Positions 17,712-28,190 are shown, numbered from the stretch's first letter. The stretch: DNA of 64,000 bases from Pseudoalteromonas shioyasakiensis (GCF_022398475.1 NZ_JAKEVM010000001.1:62001-126000), one strand, 5' to 3'. The notes: generated by a model not told the origin, from the letters alone. Numbers and translations: made by a program.

Positions 17712-19163
17712 GTGAAAGAAAGCACGATGAAAGAAAACAACACTCGTCCTGCGATGCGTCGTATCGACACTATCCACTTTGTGGGTATAGGTGGCGCAGG
17801 CATGGGTGGTATTGCCGAAGTACTTGCTTTTGAAGGCTACCGCATCACAGGTTCAGACATTGCGCACAGTGCGATGACTGAGCGCTTAATTAAAGTGGGT
17901 GCAGAAGTATTTATTGGTCATGATGAAAACAATGTAAAAGATGCCAGCGTGGTGGTGGTATCAAGTGCGATTAACGAGCAAAATCCTGAGATTAAAGCAG
18001 CAAAAGCGGCGCGTATTCCTATTGTTCGCCGCGCAGAAATGTTGGCTGAATTAATGCGTTTTCGCCACGGTATTGCAGTGGCAGGCACTCATGGTAAAAC
18101 AACAACCACGAGTTTAATCGCGAGCATTTATGCACAAGCAGGCCTTGATCCAACCTTTATTATTGGTGGCTTGCTAAACAGTGCTGGGAGTAATGCTAAG
18201 GTTGGTAAAAGTGACTTTTTAATTGCAGAAGCTGATGAGAGCGATGCGTCATTCTTACATTTACAGCCTATGGTATCTGTGATCACAAATATTGAAGAAG
18301 ATCACATGGATACGTACGGCGGTAGCTTAGAAAAAATGAAAGACACGTATGTTGATTTCATTCATAACTTACCGTTTTATGGTTTAGCTGTGGTGTGTAT
18401 TGACTCTGAGGTTGCGGCAGAGCTGATCCCTCGCTTTGGGCGTCCTGTTATTACCTATGGTGAGTCGGCAGAAGCTGATTACCGCATGGTTGATTTTAGC
18501 CAAACAGCGAATACTTGTTCATTTAATGTTGTAAATAAGCAAGGTGAAAGCCTAGCAGTTACGCTTAATATGCCGGGTAAGCACAATGCGCTTAACGCGA
18601 CTGCTGCGATTGCGGTCGCTAAAGATCAAAACATCGCTAACCATGCAATTTTAGAAGCGCTAACAAAATTTGAAGGGGTGGGTCGTCGTTTTCAGCATTA
18701 CGGAAGCTTTGAAAATGAGCGCGGCAATGTCATGTTAGTTGATGATTATGGTCATCACCCATCAGAAGTTGCGGCGACGATTGCGGCGGTTCGTGAAGGG
18801 TGGCCAGATAAACGTTTAGTGATGATTTATCAGCCGCACCGTTATAGTCGAACCCGTGATTTATACGAAGACTTTGTCAAAGTACTGGCTGATGTCGATC
18901 AGTTATTACTGCTAGATGTGTATTCAGCGGGTGAAGAGCCAATCGTGGGAGCCGACAGCAAGAGTTTATGTCGTAGTTTACGCCAGCGTGGTAAAGAGCC
19001 ATTACATGTTGCTAGTAACTCTGAGCTTGCCGGTGTCCTAGCAAATACACTGCAAGATAATGATTTAGTTTTAACACAAGGCGCTGGTAACATAGGCCAG
19101 TTAGTGAAAAAGTTAGCAGCAACCGAGTTGTCTATTGAACAACTAAAGCAGGTAAACGTATGA
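17712..19163 (+). CDS. murC: UDP-N-acetylmuramate:L-alanine ligase
   Basis: The 483-residue enzyme catalyses the first stem-peptide addition. [15 protein letters not shown] is the N-terminal UDP-sugar domain loop, and [13 protein letters not shown] is the ATP loop near residue 127. [17 protein letters not shown] and [11 protein letters not shown] are MurC-specific C-terminal segments. The start is either GTG 17712 (2 nt after murG) or ATG 17727; neither has a decisive ribosome site. It overlaps ddl by 4 nt. Confidence 0.96.
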   Translation: MKESTMKENNTRPAMRRIDTIHFVGIGGAGMGGIAEVLAFEGYRITGSDIAHSAMTERLIKVGAEVFIGHDENNVKDASVVVVSSAINEQNPEIKAAKAARIPIVRRAEMLAELMRFRHGIAVAGTHGKTTTTSLIASIYAQAGLDPTFIIGGLLNSAGSNAKVGKSDFLIAEADESDASFLHLQPMVSVITNIEEDHMDTYGGSLEKMKDTYVDFIHNLPFYGLAVVCIDSEVAAELIPRFGRPVITYGESAEADYRMVDFSQTANTCSFNVVNKQGESLAVTLNMPGKHNALNATAAIAVAKDQNIANHAILEALTKFEGVGRRFQHYGSFENERGNVMLVDDYGHHPSEVAATIAAVREGWPDKRLVMIYQPHRYSRTRDLYEDFVKVLADVDQLLLLDVYSAGEEPIVGADSKSLCRSLRQRGKEPLHVASNSELAGVLANTLQDNDLVLTQGAGNIGQLVKKLAATELSIEQLKQVNV

Positions 19164-20080
19164 GCCAGTTAAGTGACAAATTTGGCAAAGTAGCGGTACT
19201 TTTTGGCGGCACATCTGCCGAAAGAGAAGTATCTCTTAAATCAGGCCAAGCTGTATTGAATGCTTTGCAAAGTGCTGGCGTTGATGCCATTGCTTTTGAT
19301 CCGAAAGATCAGCCGTTATGGCAATTAAAAGAATTAAACATTGAACGTGTATTCATTGCCCTCCATGGTCGTGGTGGTGAAGATGGTACCATTCAAGGTG
19401 CACTTGAGTTTATGGGGATTCCATATACAGGCAGTGATGTTTTAGGTTCTGCGCTTGCGATGGATAAAGTACGTTGTAAGCATTTATTTAAGGCAATGGG
19501 GCTCAGCACAGCACCTTATGCTGTTGTTGATAGCCGCCATGAGTTTGATAGCCAAGCGATTATTAATGAATTTGGTAAAGTGATGGTGAAACCGTCACAT
19601 GAAGGCTCAAGTATTGGTATGGCAGAAGCAAACAGCGCAGAGCAACTTGATGCTGCGCTTAACGCTGCATTTAAGTTTGATAGCCAAGTGCTTGTTGAGC
19701 AATGGATCACTGGCCGTGAATTTACTGTTGCTGTACTAGGGCAAGATGTTCAGCCTGTCATTGAGATGACGACGCCAAATGGTTTTTATGACTATCAAGC
19801 TAAGTATCAATCGAATACAACTCAGTATCATTGCCCTGCAGATATATCTGTGCAAGAAACTGAATTGTTGCAAGATATGGCATTAAAAGCGTTTGATTTA
19901 GTGGGTGCAAGTGGTTGGGGCCGTGTTGATGCGATGCGTGATCAGCAAGGTAACTTTTACTTATTAGAAGTAAATACAGTACCAGGCATGACAGAAAAGT
20001 CTTTAGTACCAATGGCAGCAAAAGCTAATGGTGCAAGCTTTGAACAATTAGTTGTTCGCATTTTGGAGCAAACCCTTTAA
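19160..20080 (+). CDS. ddl: D-alanine:D-alanine ligase (DdlB type)
   Basis: The 306-residue ATP-grasp enzyme joins two D-Ala for MurF. Visible are the N-terminal [32 protein letters not shown], the ATP-grasp core ([15 protein letters not shown]), and the C-terminal [14 protein letters not shown]. Its position between murC and ftsQ is that of E. coli ddlB. It overlaps murC by 4 nt, and one base separates it from ftsQ. Confidence 0.97.
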   Translation: MSQLSDKFGKVAVLFGGTSAEREVSLKSGQAVLNALQSAGVDAIAFDPKDQPLWQLKELNIERVFIALHGRGGEDGTIQGALEFMGIPYTGSDVLGSALAMDKVRCKHLFKAMGLSTAPYAVVDSRHEFDSQAIINEFGKVMVKPSHEGSSIGMAEANSAEQLDAALNAAFKFDSQVLVEQWITGREFTVAVLGQDVQPVIEMTTPNGFYDYQAKYQSNTTQYHCPADISVQETELLQDMALKAFDLVGASGWGRVDAMRDQQGNFYLLEVNTVPGMTEKSLVPMAAKANGASFEQLVVRILEQTL

Positions 20081-20081
20081 T

Positions 20082-20861
20082 ATGCATCCTTTTTTAGAAA
20101 AAGCGCAACAATTAAAACAGCAGCTAAATTGGTCGTTGATTTTTGGTGTGAGCTTTTTTCTAGTAGTGATTTTTGCATTAGTAAAAATCACTACAGGCGT
20201 CTCAGATTGGTTGGTAGAGAACAAAGACGCACAAATAAAGCACTTATCAGTACTTGGGCAACCCCAATATACTGATGAGAAAGCAATTATTGGTGCAATA
20301 AAAAAAGCCGACTTATCGAGTTTTTTTGAATTAGACGTAAAACATGTGCAACGCTTAGTACAAGGCTTGCCTTGGGTGGCAACGGCATCGGTCAGAAAGC
20401 AATGGCCAGATACCTTGCAAGTATACGTTGTTGAGCATCAAGCTGTAGCGCATTGGAACAGTGACTTACTGTTAAACCAAGCTGGCGAAGTGTTCCAAGC
20501 AAGTAGTGATAAATTACCTACAAGCTTGCCACAGCTATATGGCCCAGAAGGCAGTGAAATCGAGGCGTGGACTGCTTTTAGTCAATTTCAAGAAATGCTC
20601 AAAGTGAATAACTTAGAGCTGACCAGTTTAGCGCTTTCTGAGCGCTTTTCGTGGCAGTTATGGCTTGATAACGGCATTCGCCTGAACTTAGGCCGCAAAG
20701 AAAAAGCAAAGCGTGTACAGCGTTTTATTGACGTGTATCCGCGCATGGAACAACGTGCAGATGCACAAATCGATGTTGTTGATTTACGGTATGATACCGG
20801 TCTTGCAGTGAGCTGGAAGCCAGTGCAAGAAGAACAATTAGAAAATAAGAGTAAGGCATGA
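20082..20861 (+). CDS. ftsQ: Cell division protein FtsQ
   Basis: The about 259-residue bitopic protein has a cytoplasmic tail, one membrane helix (about residues 18-38, SLIFGVSFFLVVIFALVK), then a POTRA domain (IKHLSVLGQPQYTDEKAI onward) and a beta domain with VRKQWPDTLQVYVVEHQAVA. It anchors FtsL and FtsB in the divisome. A TTG at 20052 opens the frame earlier but overlaps ddl and has no sensible ribosome site, so the ATG at 20082 is chosen. It overlaps ftsA by 4 nt. Confidence 0.94.
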   Translation: MHPFLEKAQQLKQQLNWSLIFGVSFFLVVIFALVKITTGVSDWLVENKDAQIKHLSVLGQPQYTDEKAIIGAIKKADLSSFFELDVKHVQRLVQGLPWVATASVRKQWPDTLQVYVVEHQAVAHWNSDLLLNQAGEVFQASSDKLPTSLPQLYGPEGSEIEAWTAFSQFQEMLKVNNLELTSLALSERFSWQLWLDNGIRLNLGRKEKAKRVQRFIDVYPRMEQRADAQIDVVDLRYDTGLAVSWKPVQEEQLENKSKA

Positions 20862-22090
20862 CCAAGTCAGCAGAAAGAAACCTAGTGATTGGATTAGACG
20901 TTGGCACATCGAAAGTTGTGGCCACCGTTGGTGAAATCACCGCAGATAACAAACTAAGCATTGTGGGTGTTGGCAGCCAAGTATCGCATGGTATGGATAA
21001 AGGCGGCGTTAACGACCTTAACCTTGTTTCTGAATCGATTCGTCGAGCTATAGATGAAGCTGAGTTGATGGCTGATTGTCGTATTAGCTCTGTTTATTTA
21101 GGTATTTCTGGAAAACATATCCAGTGCCAAAATGAAAGCGGTGTCGTGGCAATTAATAACACGGAAGTGACTGACGAAGATATTGAAAATGTCATTCACA
21201 TTGCTCGTTCAGTGCCTATTTCGGCAGAACGAAAAATGCTACATGCATTGCCACAAGAATACAGCATCGATATGCAAGAGGGGATTAAAAACCCACTTGG
21301 CATGAGCGGTGTGCGTATGGAAGCTCGCGCGCACATCATTACTTGCTCAAACGATATGGCAAAGAATATCGAGAAATGTGTTGAGCGTTGTGGCCTTGAA
21401 GTGGATCAGTTGATCTTCACTGCACTGGCATCATGTTATTCAGTACTCACAGATGACGAAAAAGAGCTCGGTGTAGCCGTGTTAGATATCGGTGGTGGCA
21501 CCATGGATATCACCATTTATATTAATGGTGCGCTTCGTCATTCAGCGGTTATTCCTGTGGCGGGTAACCAAGTGACTGGTGATATTGCAAAAATATTTAG
21601 AACACCTATATCACATGCTGAGTCACTCAAAGTACAATATGCGTGTGCGAGTAGCCAAATGGCAAGCAACGAAGACACAATTGAAGTACCGAGTGTTGGT
21701 GGCCGACCTGCGCGTATTATGTCGCGCCATACTTTAGCTGAGGTTGTTGAGCCACGTTTTAGAGAATTATTCGAGTTGGCGATGGAAGAAATACGCCGCT
21801 CAGGTTTTGAAGACCAAATTGCTGCAGGTCTCGTCATTACTGGCGGAACAGCAAAAATGACAGGTGCAATGGAAGTGGCAGAAGACATTTTCCAAATGCC
21901 AGTCAGAATTGGCAAACCAATCGGGATTGTTGGTTTGACAGATTATGTAGATGATCCTTCGTACGCGACCGCGGTTGGTTTGTTACAATACGGCCGTACA
22001 ATGCAATCGATGAATGCACAAAAGTCGAAAGCTGAAGGTGATAATAATTGGTGGAACCGTATTACTAAGTGGTTCCAAGGTGAGTTTTAA
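20858..22090 (+). CDS. ftsA: Cell division protein FtsA
   Basis: The 410-residue actin-like ATPase tethers FtsZ to the membrane. The phosphate-1 loop VIGLDVGTSKVVATVGE is at the N-terminus, and the second phosphate motif is AVLDIGGGTMDITIY near residue 205. GLVITGGTAKMTG is the adenosine motif. The C-terminus (NNWWNRITKWFQGEF) is the amphipathic membrane-targeting helix. It overlaps ftsQ by 4 nt; 21 bp separate it from ftsZ. Confidence 0.97.
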   Translation: MTKSAERNLVIGLDVGTSKVVATVGEITADNKLSIVGVGSQVSHGMDKGGVNDLNLVSESIRRAIDEAELMADCRISSVYLGISGKHIQCQNESGVVAINNTEVTDEDIENVIHIARSVPISAERKMLHALPQEYSIDMQEGIKNPLGMSGVRMEARAHIITCSNDMAKNIEKCVERCGLEVDQLIFTALASCYSVLTDDEKELGVAVLDIGGGTMDITIYINGALRHSAVIPVAGNQVTGDIAKIFRTPISHAESLKVQYACASSQMASNEDTIEVPSVGGRPARIMSRHTLAEVVEPRFRELFELAMEEIRRSGFEDQIAAGLVITGGTAKMTGAMEVAEDIFQMPVRIGKPIGIVGLTDYVDDPSYATAVGLLQYGRTMQSMNAQKSKAEGDNNWWNRITKWFQGEF

Positions 22091-22111
22091 GACTCAAGTC
22101 GGAGAGTAAAC

Positions 22112-23359
22112 ATGTTTGATATGATGGAACAGCACAGCGAAGAAGCTGTCATTAAAGTAATTGGCGTGGGCGGTGGCGGCGGTAACGCTGTTGAGCACAT
22201 GGTAAAACAACAAATTGAAGGCGTACGTTTCATTGCTGCGAATACGGATGCACAAGCATTACGTAATTCATCAGCAGATGTAACTGTACAGCTAGGTACA
22301 CAAATCACCTCTGGTCTAGGTGCGGGTGCTAACCCTGAAGTGGGTCGTAACTCTGCTGAAGAAGACGCTGAGACTATCCGTGCCAGCCTTGAAGGCGCTG
22401 ATATGGTATTCATCGCAGCAGGTATGGGCGGCGGTACTGGTACAGGTGCTGCGCCAGTGGTTGCTAAAATTGCTAAAGAGTTAGGCATTTTAACGGTTGC
22501 TGTTGTAACGCGCCCGTTTGACTTTGAAGGTAAAAAGCGTGCTGCAGCTGCTGAACAAGGCATTAATGAATTGTCAGAAACTGTAGACTCGCTTATTACA
22601 ATTCCGAACAATAAATTGCTTAAAGTTTTAGGCAAAGGCACTACACTATTAGATGCCTTCGCAAAAGCGAATGACGTGTTATTTGGTGCGGTACAAGGTA
22701 TTGCAGAGCTAATCACACGTTCAGGTCTAATCAACGTGGATTTCGCCGACGTACGTACTGTTATGTCAGCGATGGGTACTGCGATGATGGGCACAGCATC
22801 AGCATCTGGTCCTGACCGTGCGCAAGAAGCAGCTGAAGCGGCTATCTCAAGCCCACTACTTGAAGATGTCGATTTAACAGGTGCTAAAGGTATCCTAGTT
22901 AATATCACTGCAGGTATGGATATTGCGATTGAAGAATTTGAAATTGTTGGTAACCACGTTAAAGCACTTGCGTCAGAAAACGCAACAGTGGTTGTAGGTG
23001 CGGTAATTGACCCTGAAATGAGCGACGAGTTACGTGTAACGGTTGTTGCAACAGGTTTAGGCGGCGATCGTCGTCCACAGTTTGGTATTGTTGATAATGG
23101 CTTTAAGAAAGCATCAGGTTCTGATGTACAAAGCTCAATGAACCAAACAACTAGCAGCATGTATGTACCAAGCTTTGCAAGTCAAGGTAGCAGCGATGAT
23201 GTAAGCATGTCATCTGCGTCTGAAAAGCAAGAGCCAGTACAACAAAGTACAACGAGCAGCTCAGTATCTAGCAGCACTGAGAGCAGCAAAAAATCTGATA
23301 AGTCAGAAGGGGGAGATTATTTCGATATCCCTGCTTTTCTTAGAAAGCAAGCTGACTAA
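22112..23359 (+). CDS. ftsZ: Cell division GTPase FtsZ
   Basis: The 415-residue tubulin homologue forms the Z ring. [15 protein letters not shown] is the N-terminal nucleotide loop, and [13 protein letters not shown] is the tubulin signature near residue 107. [11 protein letters not shown] is the T7-adjacent region. A linker of about 75 residues, very rich in Ser, Thr and Gln, precedes the conserved C-terminal peptide [14 protein letters not shown] that binds FtsA and ZipA. The linker is longer than in E. coli. A 357-codon antisense frame here is only a shadow. Confidence 0.98.
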   Translation: MFDMMEQHSEEAVIKVIGVGGGGGNAVEHMVKQQIEGVRFIAANTDAQALRNSSADVTVQLGTQITSGLGAGANPEVGRNSAEEDAETIRASLEGADMVFIAAGMGGGTGTGAAPVVAKIAKELGILTVAVVTRPFDFEGKKRAAAAEQGINELSETVDSLITIPNNKLLKVLGKGTTLLDAFAKANDVLFGAVQGIAELITRSGLINVDFADVRTVMSAMGTAMMGTASASGPDRAQEAAEAAISSPLLEDVDLTGAKGILVNITAGMDIAIEEFEIVGNHVKALASENATVVVGAVIDPEMSDELRVTVVATGLGGDRRPQFGIVDNGFKKASGSDVQSSMNQTTSSMYVPSFASQGSSDDVSMSSASEKQEPVQQSTTSSSVSSSTESSKKSDKSEGGDYFDIPAFLRKQAD

Positions 23360-23399
23360 ATAGACTTTTACTGGTTATTTTGTTCGATAAATAAACAAA

Positions 23400-23428
23400 T
23401 TGGCAGCTGGATGTATTTATGATACAAT
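23400..23428 (+). promoter_or_regulatory. Predicted promoter of lpxC
   Basis: TTGGCA (23400-23405) and TACAAT (23423-23428) are separated by 17 bp, 35 bp upstream of the lpxC ATG. Both hexamers match sigma-70 consensus at 5 of 6 positions. It would give lpxC expression independent of the dcw promoter, as is known for E. coli. Confidence 0.7.
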
Positions 23429-23463
23429 TCGCCGTCTAACTGTAACTATAAGTGAGCGAACCT

Positions 23464-24375
23464 ATGATTAAACAGCGTACGATTGCAGAAGTAGTCAAAG
23501 CCATAGGAATTGGACTTCATAAAGGTGAGAAGGTCACTATTACTCTCCGACCTGCGAGCGCAAATACTGGGATAGTATTTCGTCGCGTAGACCTTGATCC
23601 GGTTGTTGATTTTGAAACAACACCAGAAGCCGTTGGTGATACGCAACTGTGTACCTGTTTAACAAACAAAGATGGCGTTCGCTTATCAACGACTGAGCAC
23701 CTTATTGCGGCGGTAGCGGCAATGGGTATTGATAATCTAATTGTTGAATTAGACAGCTCAGAAGTACCAATTATGGATGGTAGTGCATTACCATTCATCT
23801 ATTTGTTACAAAAAGGCGGCATTAAAGAAGTAAATGCAGCTAAGCGCTTTATTCGTATTAAAGAAAAAGTACGTATTGAAGAAGGCGATAAATGGGCTGA
23901 GATCGAACCATACGATGGTTTCCACATCGATTTTGAAATTGCGTTTGATCATCCAGCAATCAATGAAAGCCGCCAACGTATCGGTTTAGATATCACGGCA
24001 CAAAGCTTCACTGAAGAAATCAGCCGCGCACGTACTTTCGGCTTTATGAAAGATATCGAGTATATGCACGCTAACAACCTAGCATTAGGTGGTAGCATGG
24101 ATAACGCAGTTGTATTGGATGAGTTTAAAGTACTTAATCCAAACGGATTACGTTACAGCGATGAGTTTGTTAAACACAAGATCTTAGACTGTGTGGGCGA
24201 TATGTTTATGACTGGCCACAACATTCTAGGTAAAATCACGGCTTATAAATCAGGCCATGATTTAAACAATAAACTACTTCGTAAAATTATGGCGACTGAG
24301 TCAGCATGGGAATGGGCAACATTCGATACCCCAGTGACTATGCCAGCACCAGGCCTAGAAGTAGCGACAGCTTAA
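23464..24375 (+). CDS. lpxC: UDP-3-O-acyl-N-acetylglucosamine deacetylase LpxC
   Basis: The about 303-residue zinc hydrolase catalyses the committed step of lipid A synthesis. The zinc and catalytic motifs are intact: [13 protein letters not shown] (His near residue 78), [10 protein letters not shown] (His and Asp near 237-241), and [10 protein letters not shown] (His near 264). A GTG four codons upstream is in frame, but the ATG at 23464 gives the family's MIKQRT N-terminus. It ends the dcw cluster and is followed by an intrinsic terminator. Confidence 0.97.
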   Translation: MIKQRTIAEVVKAIGIGLHKGEKVTITLRPASANTGIVFRRVDLDPVVDFETTPEAVGDTQLCTCLTNKDGVRLSTTEHLIAAVAAMGIDNLIVELDSSEVPIMDGSALPFIYLLQKGGIKEVNAAKRFIRIKEKVRIEEGDKWAEIEPYDGFHIDFEIAFDHPAINESRQRIGLDITAQSFTEEISRARTFGFMKDIEYMHANNLALGGSMDNAVVLDEFKVLNPNGLRYSDEFVKHKILDCVGDMFMTGHNILGKITAYKSGHDLNNKLLRKIMATESAWEWATFDTPVTMPAPGLEVATA

Positions 24376-24396
24376 TCGCAAGCATATTACAGTTAT

Positions 24397-24428
24397 AAAA
24401 AATGACGCTTTAAGCGTCATTTTTTTTG
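24397..24428 (+). terminator. Intrinsic terminator after lpxC
   Basis: ATGACGCTT and AAGCGTCAT form a near-perfect palindrome (about 24402-24420), preceded by six As and followed by eight Ts at 24420-24427. It is therefore able to work on both strands, serving lpxC and the convergent yjjG-like gene. Confidence 0.92.
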
Positions 24429-24446
24429 CCAAACTATTATCAAGAT

Positions 24447-25121
24447 TTATAACCCTAGAATAGCTTCAAGCTCAACCAACTGATTGATCTGATAAGTTGG
24501 TTTAATGTCCTCTGGTAACTCAACCCCAGGGTGTTGTAACCAACACGTGTCGATACCTACATTGTGACCACCTAAAATATCACTGGCAGCTGTATCGCCT
24601 ACCATTAAAATCTGCTCTTTTGGCGGATTCCCCATTAATTGAAATGTATGTTGAAAAATCTCTGGGGCAGGTTTTGCTTTACCGACTAACTCTGAAATAA
24701 CCAGCCAATCGAACATATCCTGTAAACCGGTGTGCTCTAGGCGTTTTTGTTGTAACTTAGCAAACCCATTGGTAATAATGCCTAGCTTGGCGTGTGATTT
24801 TAACTTTGTAAGCAAGTCAACTGCACCAGGTAATGGCACACAAATAGAGGCCATAGCATCCAAGAAGCCATCGTTAAGTTCTTTTGCTGGCACATCGAGT
24901 CTATTAGCCCATTCTGTAAAGCGAGTTATCTGTAGCTCGCTGGCGGTAATTTCATGCTTTTGATAAGCAACCCAAAGCGGCTTATTGGTTGCTTGGTAAT
25001 GATGATAATCTGACTCAGTAAATTCTACGCCGTAATGTGCAAACATCACTTTTAAACCTTCGAATGCATTAAAACTAAATAACGTTTCATCTGCATCGAA
25101 TAATACGTGGCTATACTTCAT
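24447..25121 (-). CDS. yjjG: YjjG-type HAD pyrimidine 5'-nucleotidase
   Basis: The 224-residue HAD-superfamily phosphatase has motif I FDADETLFSF (nucleophile Asp9, acid Asp11), motif II LGIITNGFAKLQQKR, motif III lysine in GKAKPAPEIF, and motif IV MVGDTAASDILGG. E. coli YjjG removes phosphate from (d)UMP, dTMP and non-canonical pyrimidine nucleotides; length and motifs match. The neighbour is a YjjX-like house-cleaning phosphatase, so both may sanitise nucleotide pools, though in E. coli the two genes are not one operon. Confidence 0.85.
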   Translation of the reverse strand: MKYSHVLFDADETLFSFNAFEGLKVMFAHYGVEFTESDYHHYQATNKPLWVAYQKHEITASELQITRFTEWANRLDVPAKELNDGFLDAMASICVPLPGAVDLLTKLKSHAKLGIITNGFAKLQQKRLEHTGLQDMFDWLVISELVGKAKPAPEIFQHTFQLMGNPPKEQILMVGDTAASDILGGHNVGIDTCWLQHPGVELPEDIKPTYQINQLVELEAILGL

Positions 25122-25132
25122 GGTTATCCTAA

Positions 25133-25672
25133 TTACTGGTTGAATAGGGTAGGGTGTGAAAATGGCGCCATAGCCAATGTCAGCGCTTGTACATAAGTAC
25201 TTTCGCGCGTGGCAAGATGATTGGTTAATAAGCCAATAGCACCACCTTGTTGTTTGATATTAACGGTATTGAATGCCTCATCCATGACATCACCTAGTTC
25301 TTTACCAGCTAGCAAGGCATCGTAAAAAGGTTGCGGTAACGGTAGGTTGCTACTGCGACCAACGCTAAATTGTTGCTTGTTTGCAATCACTACAAAGGCA
25401 AAGGTTGCAGCGCCATAACTAAATTGTTCTGCGCCGCCTTCCATTGCTGCATAAAAGTCGGCGTCAAAGTGATCTTGACAATACTTAACACGATTTTCAG
25501 CGCCGATACGGGTTTCATCTTCGCCTAGCGGCTGATCAGGCACACCAGAAGGTGCATCTTCACCTTTGCATTCAATGGTATGATTTGGGAAATAAAGACT
25601 AAAGACATGTTTAGCCGCGTTAATTTTAACGGGGTTCTTTGAACCAACAATAACACGTAAAGTTTGTTTCAA
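25133..25672 (-). CDS. yjjX: Inosine/xanthosine triphosphatase (YjjX family)
   Basis: The about 179-residue protein has the NTPase fold signature VGSKNPVKINAAKHVF at its start and GGAIGLLTNHLATRE near its end, as in YjjX, which hydrolyses ITP and XTP. The open frame extends back to 25738 and would overlap the prkB stop. A TTG at 25672, preceded by GGAG at an 8-nt spacing, gives the family N-terminus and is preferred. It lies between prkB and the YjjG-like gene on the same strand. Confidence 0.85.
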   Translation of the reverse strand: MKQTLRVIVGSKNPVKINAAKHVFSLYFPNHTIECKGEDAPSGVPDQPLGEDETRIGAENRVKYCQDHFDADFYAAMEGGAEQFSYGAATFAFVVIANKQQFSVGRSSNLPLPQPFYDALLAGKELGDVMDEAFNTVNIKQQGGAIGLLTNHLATRESTYVQALTLAMAPFSHPTLFNQ

Positions 25673-25721
25673 GCCGACGACTCCATTGTTTTCACCAGAG
25701 TCAGCAGTGTACCCGAGTGAG

Positions 25722-26621
25722 TTAAATCGGCAAGTCAACCGGGGCTAAATTTTCAAGGGCGCGTTTTTTCAAAATAATATCTTTGATCAATGGGGTTAAC
25801 ACAAGCTCCATAGCTAAACCCATTTTGCCTCCAGGTACCACAAGGGTATTGATACGAGACATAAAGCTGCCTTCAATCATGCTCAAATAGTACGGAAAAT
25901 CTACGTCATCTATGCCTCGAAAGCGAATAACAACAAAGCTTTCGTCTAAAGAAGGAATATCTTTTGCGCTGAATGGGTTTGAGGTATCAACCGTCGGCAC
26001 TCGCTGGAAGTTAATATGAGTACGCGAAAACTGCGGAGTAATATGATTTATGTAATCGTCCATCGAGCGCACAATAGAGCCCATTACCGCTTCACGAGAG
26101 TGGCCTCGTTCAGAGGTATCGCGAATGAGCTTTTGGATCCACTCAAGGTTAATAATAGGCACCATGCCAATCAATAAATCGACATGCTTAGCAACATCAT
26201 GATTCTCATCGACAGCACCACCATGTAGACCTTCATAGAATAGAATATCTGTATTTGATTCTAAGTCTTGCCAAGGTGTAAAGGTGCCCGGTAATTGGTT
26301 ATAAGGGACCGCTTCGTCGAAAGTATGTAAGTAGCGTCTGATTTTACCTTGCCCGGTTTCACCATATTGGTAAAAAAGCTCCTCAAGGGCGCCAAAATCA
26401 TTAGCTTCTCGGCCAAAGTAGCTAATATGCTTGCCTTCTTGCTGTGCTTCACGGACTTTTTTATCCATTTCTGGACGTGTATAACGATGAAAGCTATCGC
26501 CTTCGATGAAGGCTGCATCAATGCTTAAGCTTCTAAAAATGTGCTTAATTGCATTGGTGGTTGTGGTAGTCCCCGCCCCAGATGAACCGGTAATAGCGAT
26601 GATAGGGTGTTTAGCTGACAT
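25722..26621 (-). CDS. prkB: Class I-type phosphoribulokinase-like protein PrkB
   Basis: The 299-residue protein begins MSAKHPIIAITGSSGAGTTT, where the lysine-less P-loop is normal for this family, and contains GDSFHRYTRPEMD, FYEGLHGGAVDENH, and the substrate segment IRDTSERGHSREAVMGSIVRSM. It closely resembles E. coli PrkB, a phosphoribulokinase homologue in a heterotroph without RuBisCO; its true substrate is not established. The frame extends 16 codons upstream, but the ATG at 26621 matches the family start. Confidence 0.9.
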   Translation of the reverse strand: MSAKHPIIAITGSSGAGTTTTTNAIKHIFRSLSIDAAFIEGDSFHRYTRPEMDKKVREAQQEGKHISYFGREANDFGALEELFYQYGETGQGKIRRYLHTFDEAVPYNQLPGTFTPWQDLESNTDILFYEGLHGGAVDENHDVAKHVDLLIGMVPIINLEWIQKLIRDTSERGHSREAVMGSIVRSMDDYINHITPQFSRTHINFQRVPTVDTSNPFSAKDIPSLDESFVVIRFRGIDDVDFPYYLSMIEGSFMSRINTLVVPGGKMGLAMELVLTPLIKDIILKKRALENLAPVDLPI

Positions 26622-26851
26622 AATTATTCTCGTTATTGTTGATACCAGTCGGCTTAAATTGTTAACCATTCTAGCGTGTTAAATGGTCAGTTACTTAGCT
26701 CGATTGGTATTATCGTGCATAAAATCAATCAGTAGAAACTGATAAAAAACGAACACGTCCTAGTTATAAAGGTCGAGCATGGTAAGGTCAAGTGACTGGC
26801 GGATTAATTAACGCTATCATGGGCTGATAAAAATTAAAACGAGAGAACAAC

Positions 26852-27721
26852 ATGAAATCGATTTCGTCTTTACTTTTGGTCGCAGCAGGGACATTTTTTA
26901 CCAGTCACTTACATGCAGCGATGCCTAAAAGCGAAATATTACTTGCCGAGTTAGACACCCCATATGGTATGCAGGTGTCGCGAGTAACAGATGATAAAGC
27001 TTATAATAATCAACCATTTTTAGTTGATGCAGGGCTTTACTATACCCATGAGGTTGTTGACGAAAATGGCCAGTCACAAACCGATATTGCGTTTTATGAC
27101 TTTACATCTAAGAGCAGCGTGAATATCACCAACACGCCTGTCAGTGAATACTCGCCTACGCTGATGCCAAATCAGCAAGCCTTGTCGGCAATCGTGGTCG
27201 AAGCAGATGGCAAGCAAAAGTTATGGCAGTATCCATTAGCAGAAGAATCTGTTGCTAGCCGAGTTTTTGAATGGATTGAGCCGGTTGGCTACCACGCTTG
27301 GGGCGCTGATGAAGACCTGATCATGTTTATCTTAGGTGAGCCGCATACGTTGCAATACACTCGTGTTGCAGCTGCTAAACCGCGTGTCATTGCCGGTGAT
27401 ATTGGCCGAACTTTAATTTTTGATAAACACACAAACAGTTACTTGTTTAGTTATAACAAAAACAACCAACATTGGGTTGCACGCTTTGCGCCGCAAACTG
27501 AGGAAGTTAGTGATTTATTTAGATTACCGGAGTCGGTGCAAGACTTTGCTTTAATTGACAAAGACACTGTAGCCTATGCGGTTAATAACCGAGTTCATAA
27601 GCGCAGTTTGACAGAGCCTGAAGTGGTATCACAGTGGCTTGATTTAAGACGCTTTTGTGAAGGCTCAATCTCGCGTTTAAATTACAAACAGAGCAAACTG
27701 GCATTTGTATGTAATAAATGA
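26852..27721 (+). CDS. Exported beta-propeller-like protein (TolB-like repeats)
   Basis: The 289-residue protein has a signal peptide (hydrophobic residues 5-18, likely cleavage after HLHAA). Repeated beta-blade-like units follow (for example the segment FYDFTSKSSVNITNTPVSEYSPTLMPNQ), as in WD40-like TolB or periplasmic propeller proteins. Two cysteines lie in the last 40 residues, at RRFCEGS and AFVCNK, and could form a disulfide. No enzyme motif is visible. It is divergent from prkB and followed by a separate small gene. Function unknown. Confidence 0.7.
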   Translation: MKSISSLLLVAAGTFFTSHLHAAMPKSEILLAELDTPYGMQVSRVTDDKAYNNQPFLVDAGLYYTHEVVDENGQSQTDIAFYDFTSKSSVNITNTPVSEYSPTLMPNQQALSAIVVEADGKQKLWQYPLAEESVASRVFEWIEPVGYHAWGADEDLIMFILGEPHTLQYTRVAAAKPRVIAGDIGRTLIFDKHTNSYLFSYNKNNQHWVARFAPQTEEVSDLFRLPESVQDFALIDKDTVAYAVNNRVHKRSLTEPEVVSQWLDLRRFCEGSISRLNYKQSKLAFVCNK

Positions 27722-27785
27722 GTAACGGTTTTTGCTTGATTGCTGTACTGTGGCTAAACTATCCCGTTATATGTAAGGAACGCCT

Positions 27786-28151
27786 TTGTCTTTTTCTGCC
27801 GAGCAAGTGAGTGTACAGCTGGTTAAAGCGGGCTGCCGCAGTAATTTTAAGATTAAAAATATTAACGAATTTATGCCAGCTAGCTCAAAAGAGGCATTTT
27901 ATGTTCATGAGCAAAGTGGCCAAGCAAAAATTGTTATTAGACCTATATTTGAAGTATTCAGTGCTGATTTCGAGTCAATAGAGGGCATTACGCGTATCAA
28001 AGACTACTTTCACAGTAGTGAAATGACCCGCTTTCCAACTCGCATTCATAAAAGTGCACAGCCCATTCATTATGGTATTGCATTTAAAGTCACCTCACCT
28101 GACGCTGCTGAGCAATTTATAACTAAGTTAACTGCTATTTTAGCGCAATAA
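27786..28151 (+). CDS. Conserved hypothetical protein, 121 aa
   Basis: Not recognised. The cytosolic, mixed alpha/beta product has no signal peptide or membrane helix. The start is TTG with a good AAGGA ribosome site six bases upstream; no better in-frame ATG exists nearby. A single cysteine lies in KAGCRSNF. The frame runs cleanly into an intrinsic terminator, and the gap to the upstream propeller gene is only 64 bp, so it may be cotranscribed with it. Confidence 0.6.
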   Translation: MSFSAEQVSVQLVKAGCRSNFKIKNINEFMPASSKEAFYVHEQSGQAKIVIRPIFEVFSADFESIEGITRIKDYFHSSEMTRFPTRIHKSAQPIHYGIAFKVTSPDAAEQFITKLTAILAQ

Positions 28152-28177
28152 AAAAGGGCCACATTGTGGCCCTTTTT
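28151..28177. terminator. Bidirectional intrinsic terminator
   Basis: AAAAAGGGCCAC and GTGGCCCTTTTT form a 12-bp stem with a 3-nt loop between the convergent hypothetical gene and the M1 aminopeptidase gene. It has an A-run on one side and a T-run on the other. Confidence 0.92.
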
Positions 28178-28190
28178 GCATTTGCTTTAA

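Noticed and set aside
22087-23160. 357-codon open frame antisense to ftsZ
   Set aside because: Its product is Ser/Thr/Pro/Ala-rich with no family resemblance, and ftsZ is unambiguous on the other strand; it is a codon-bias shadow.
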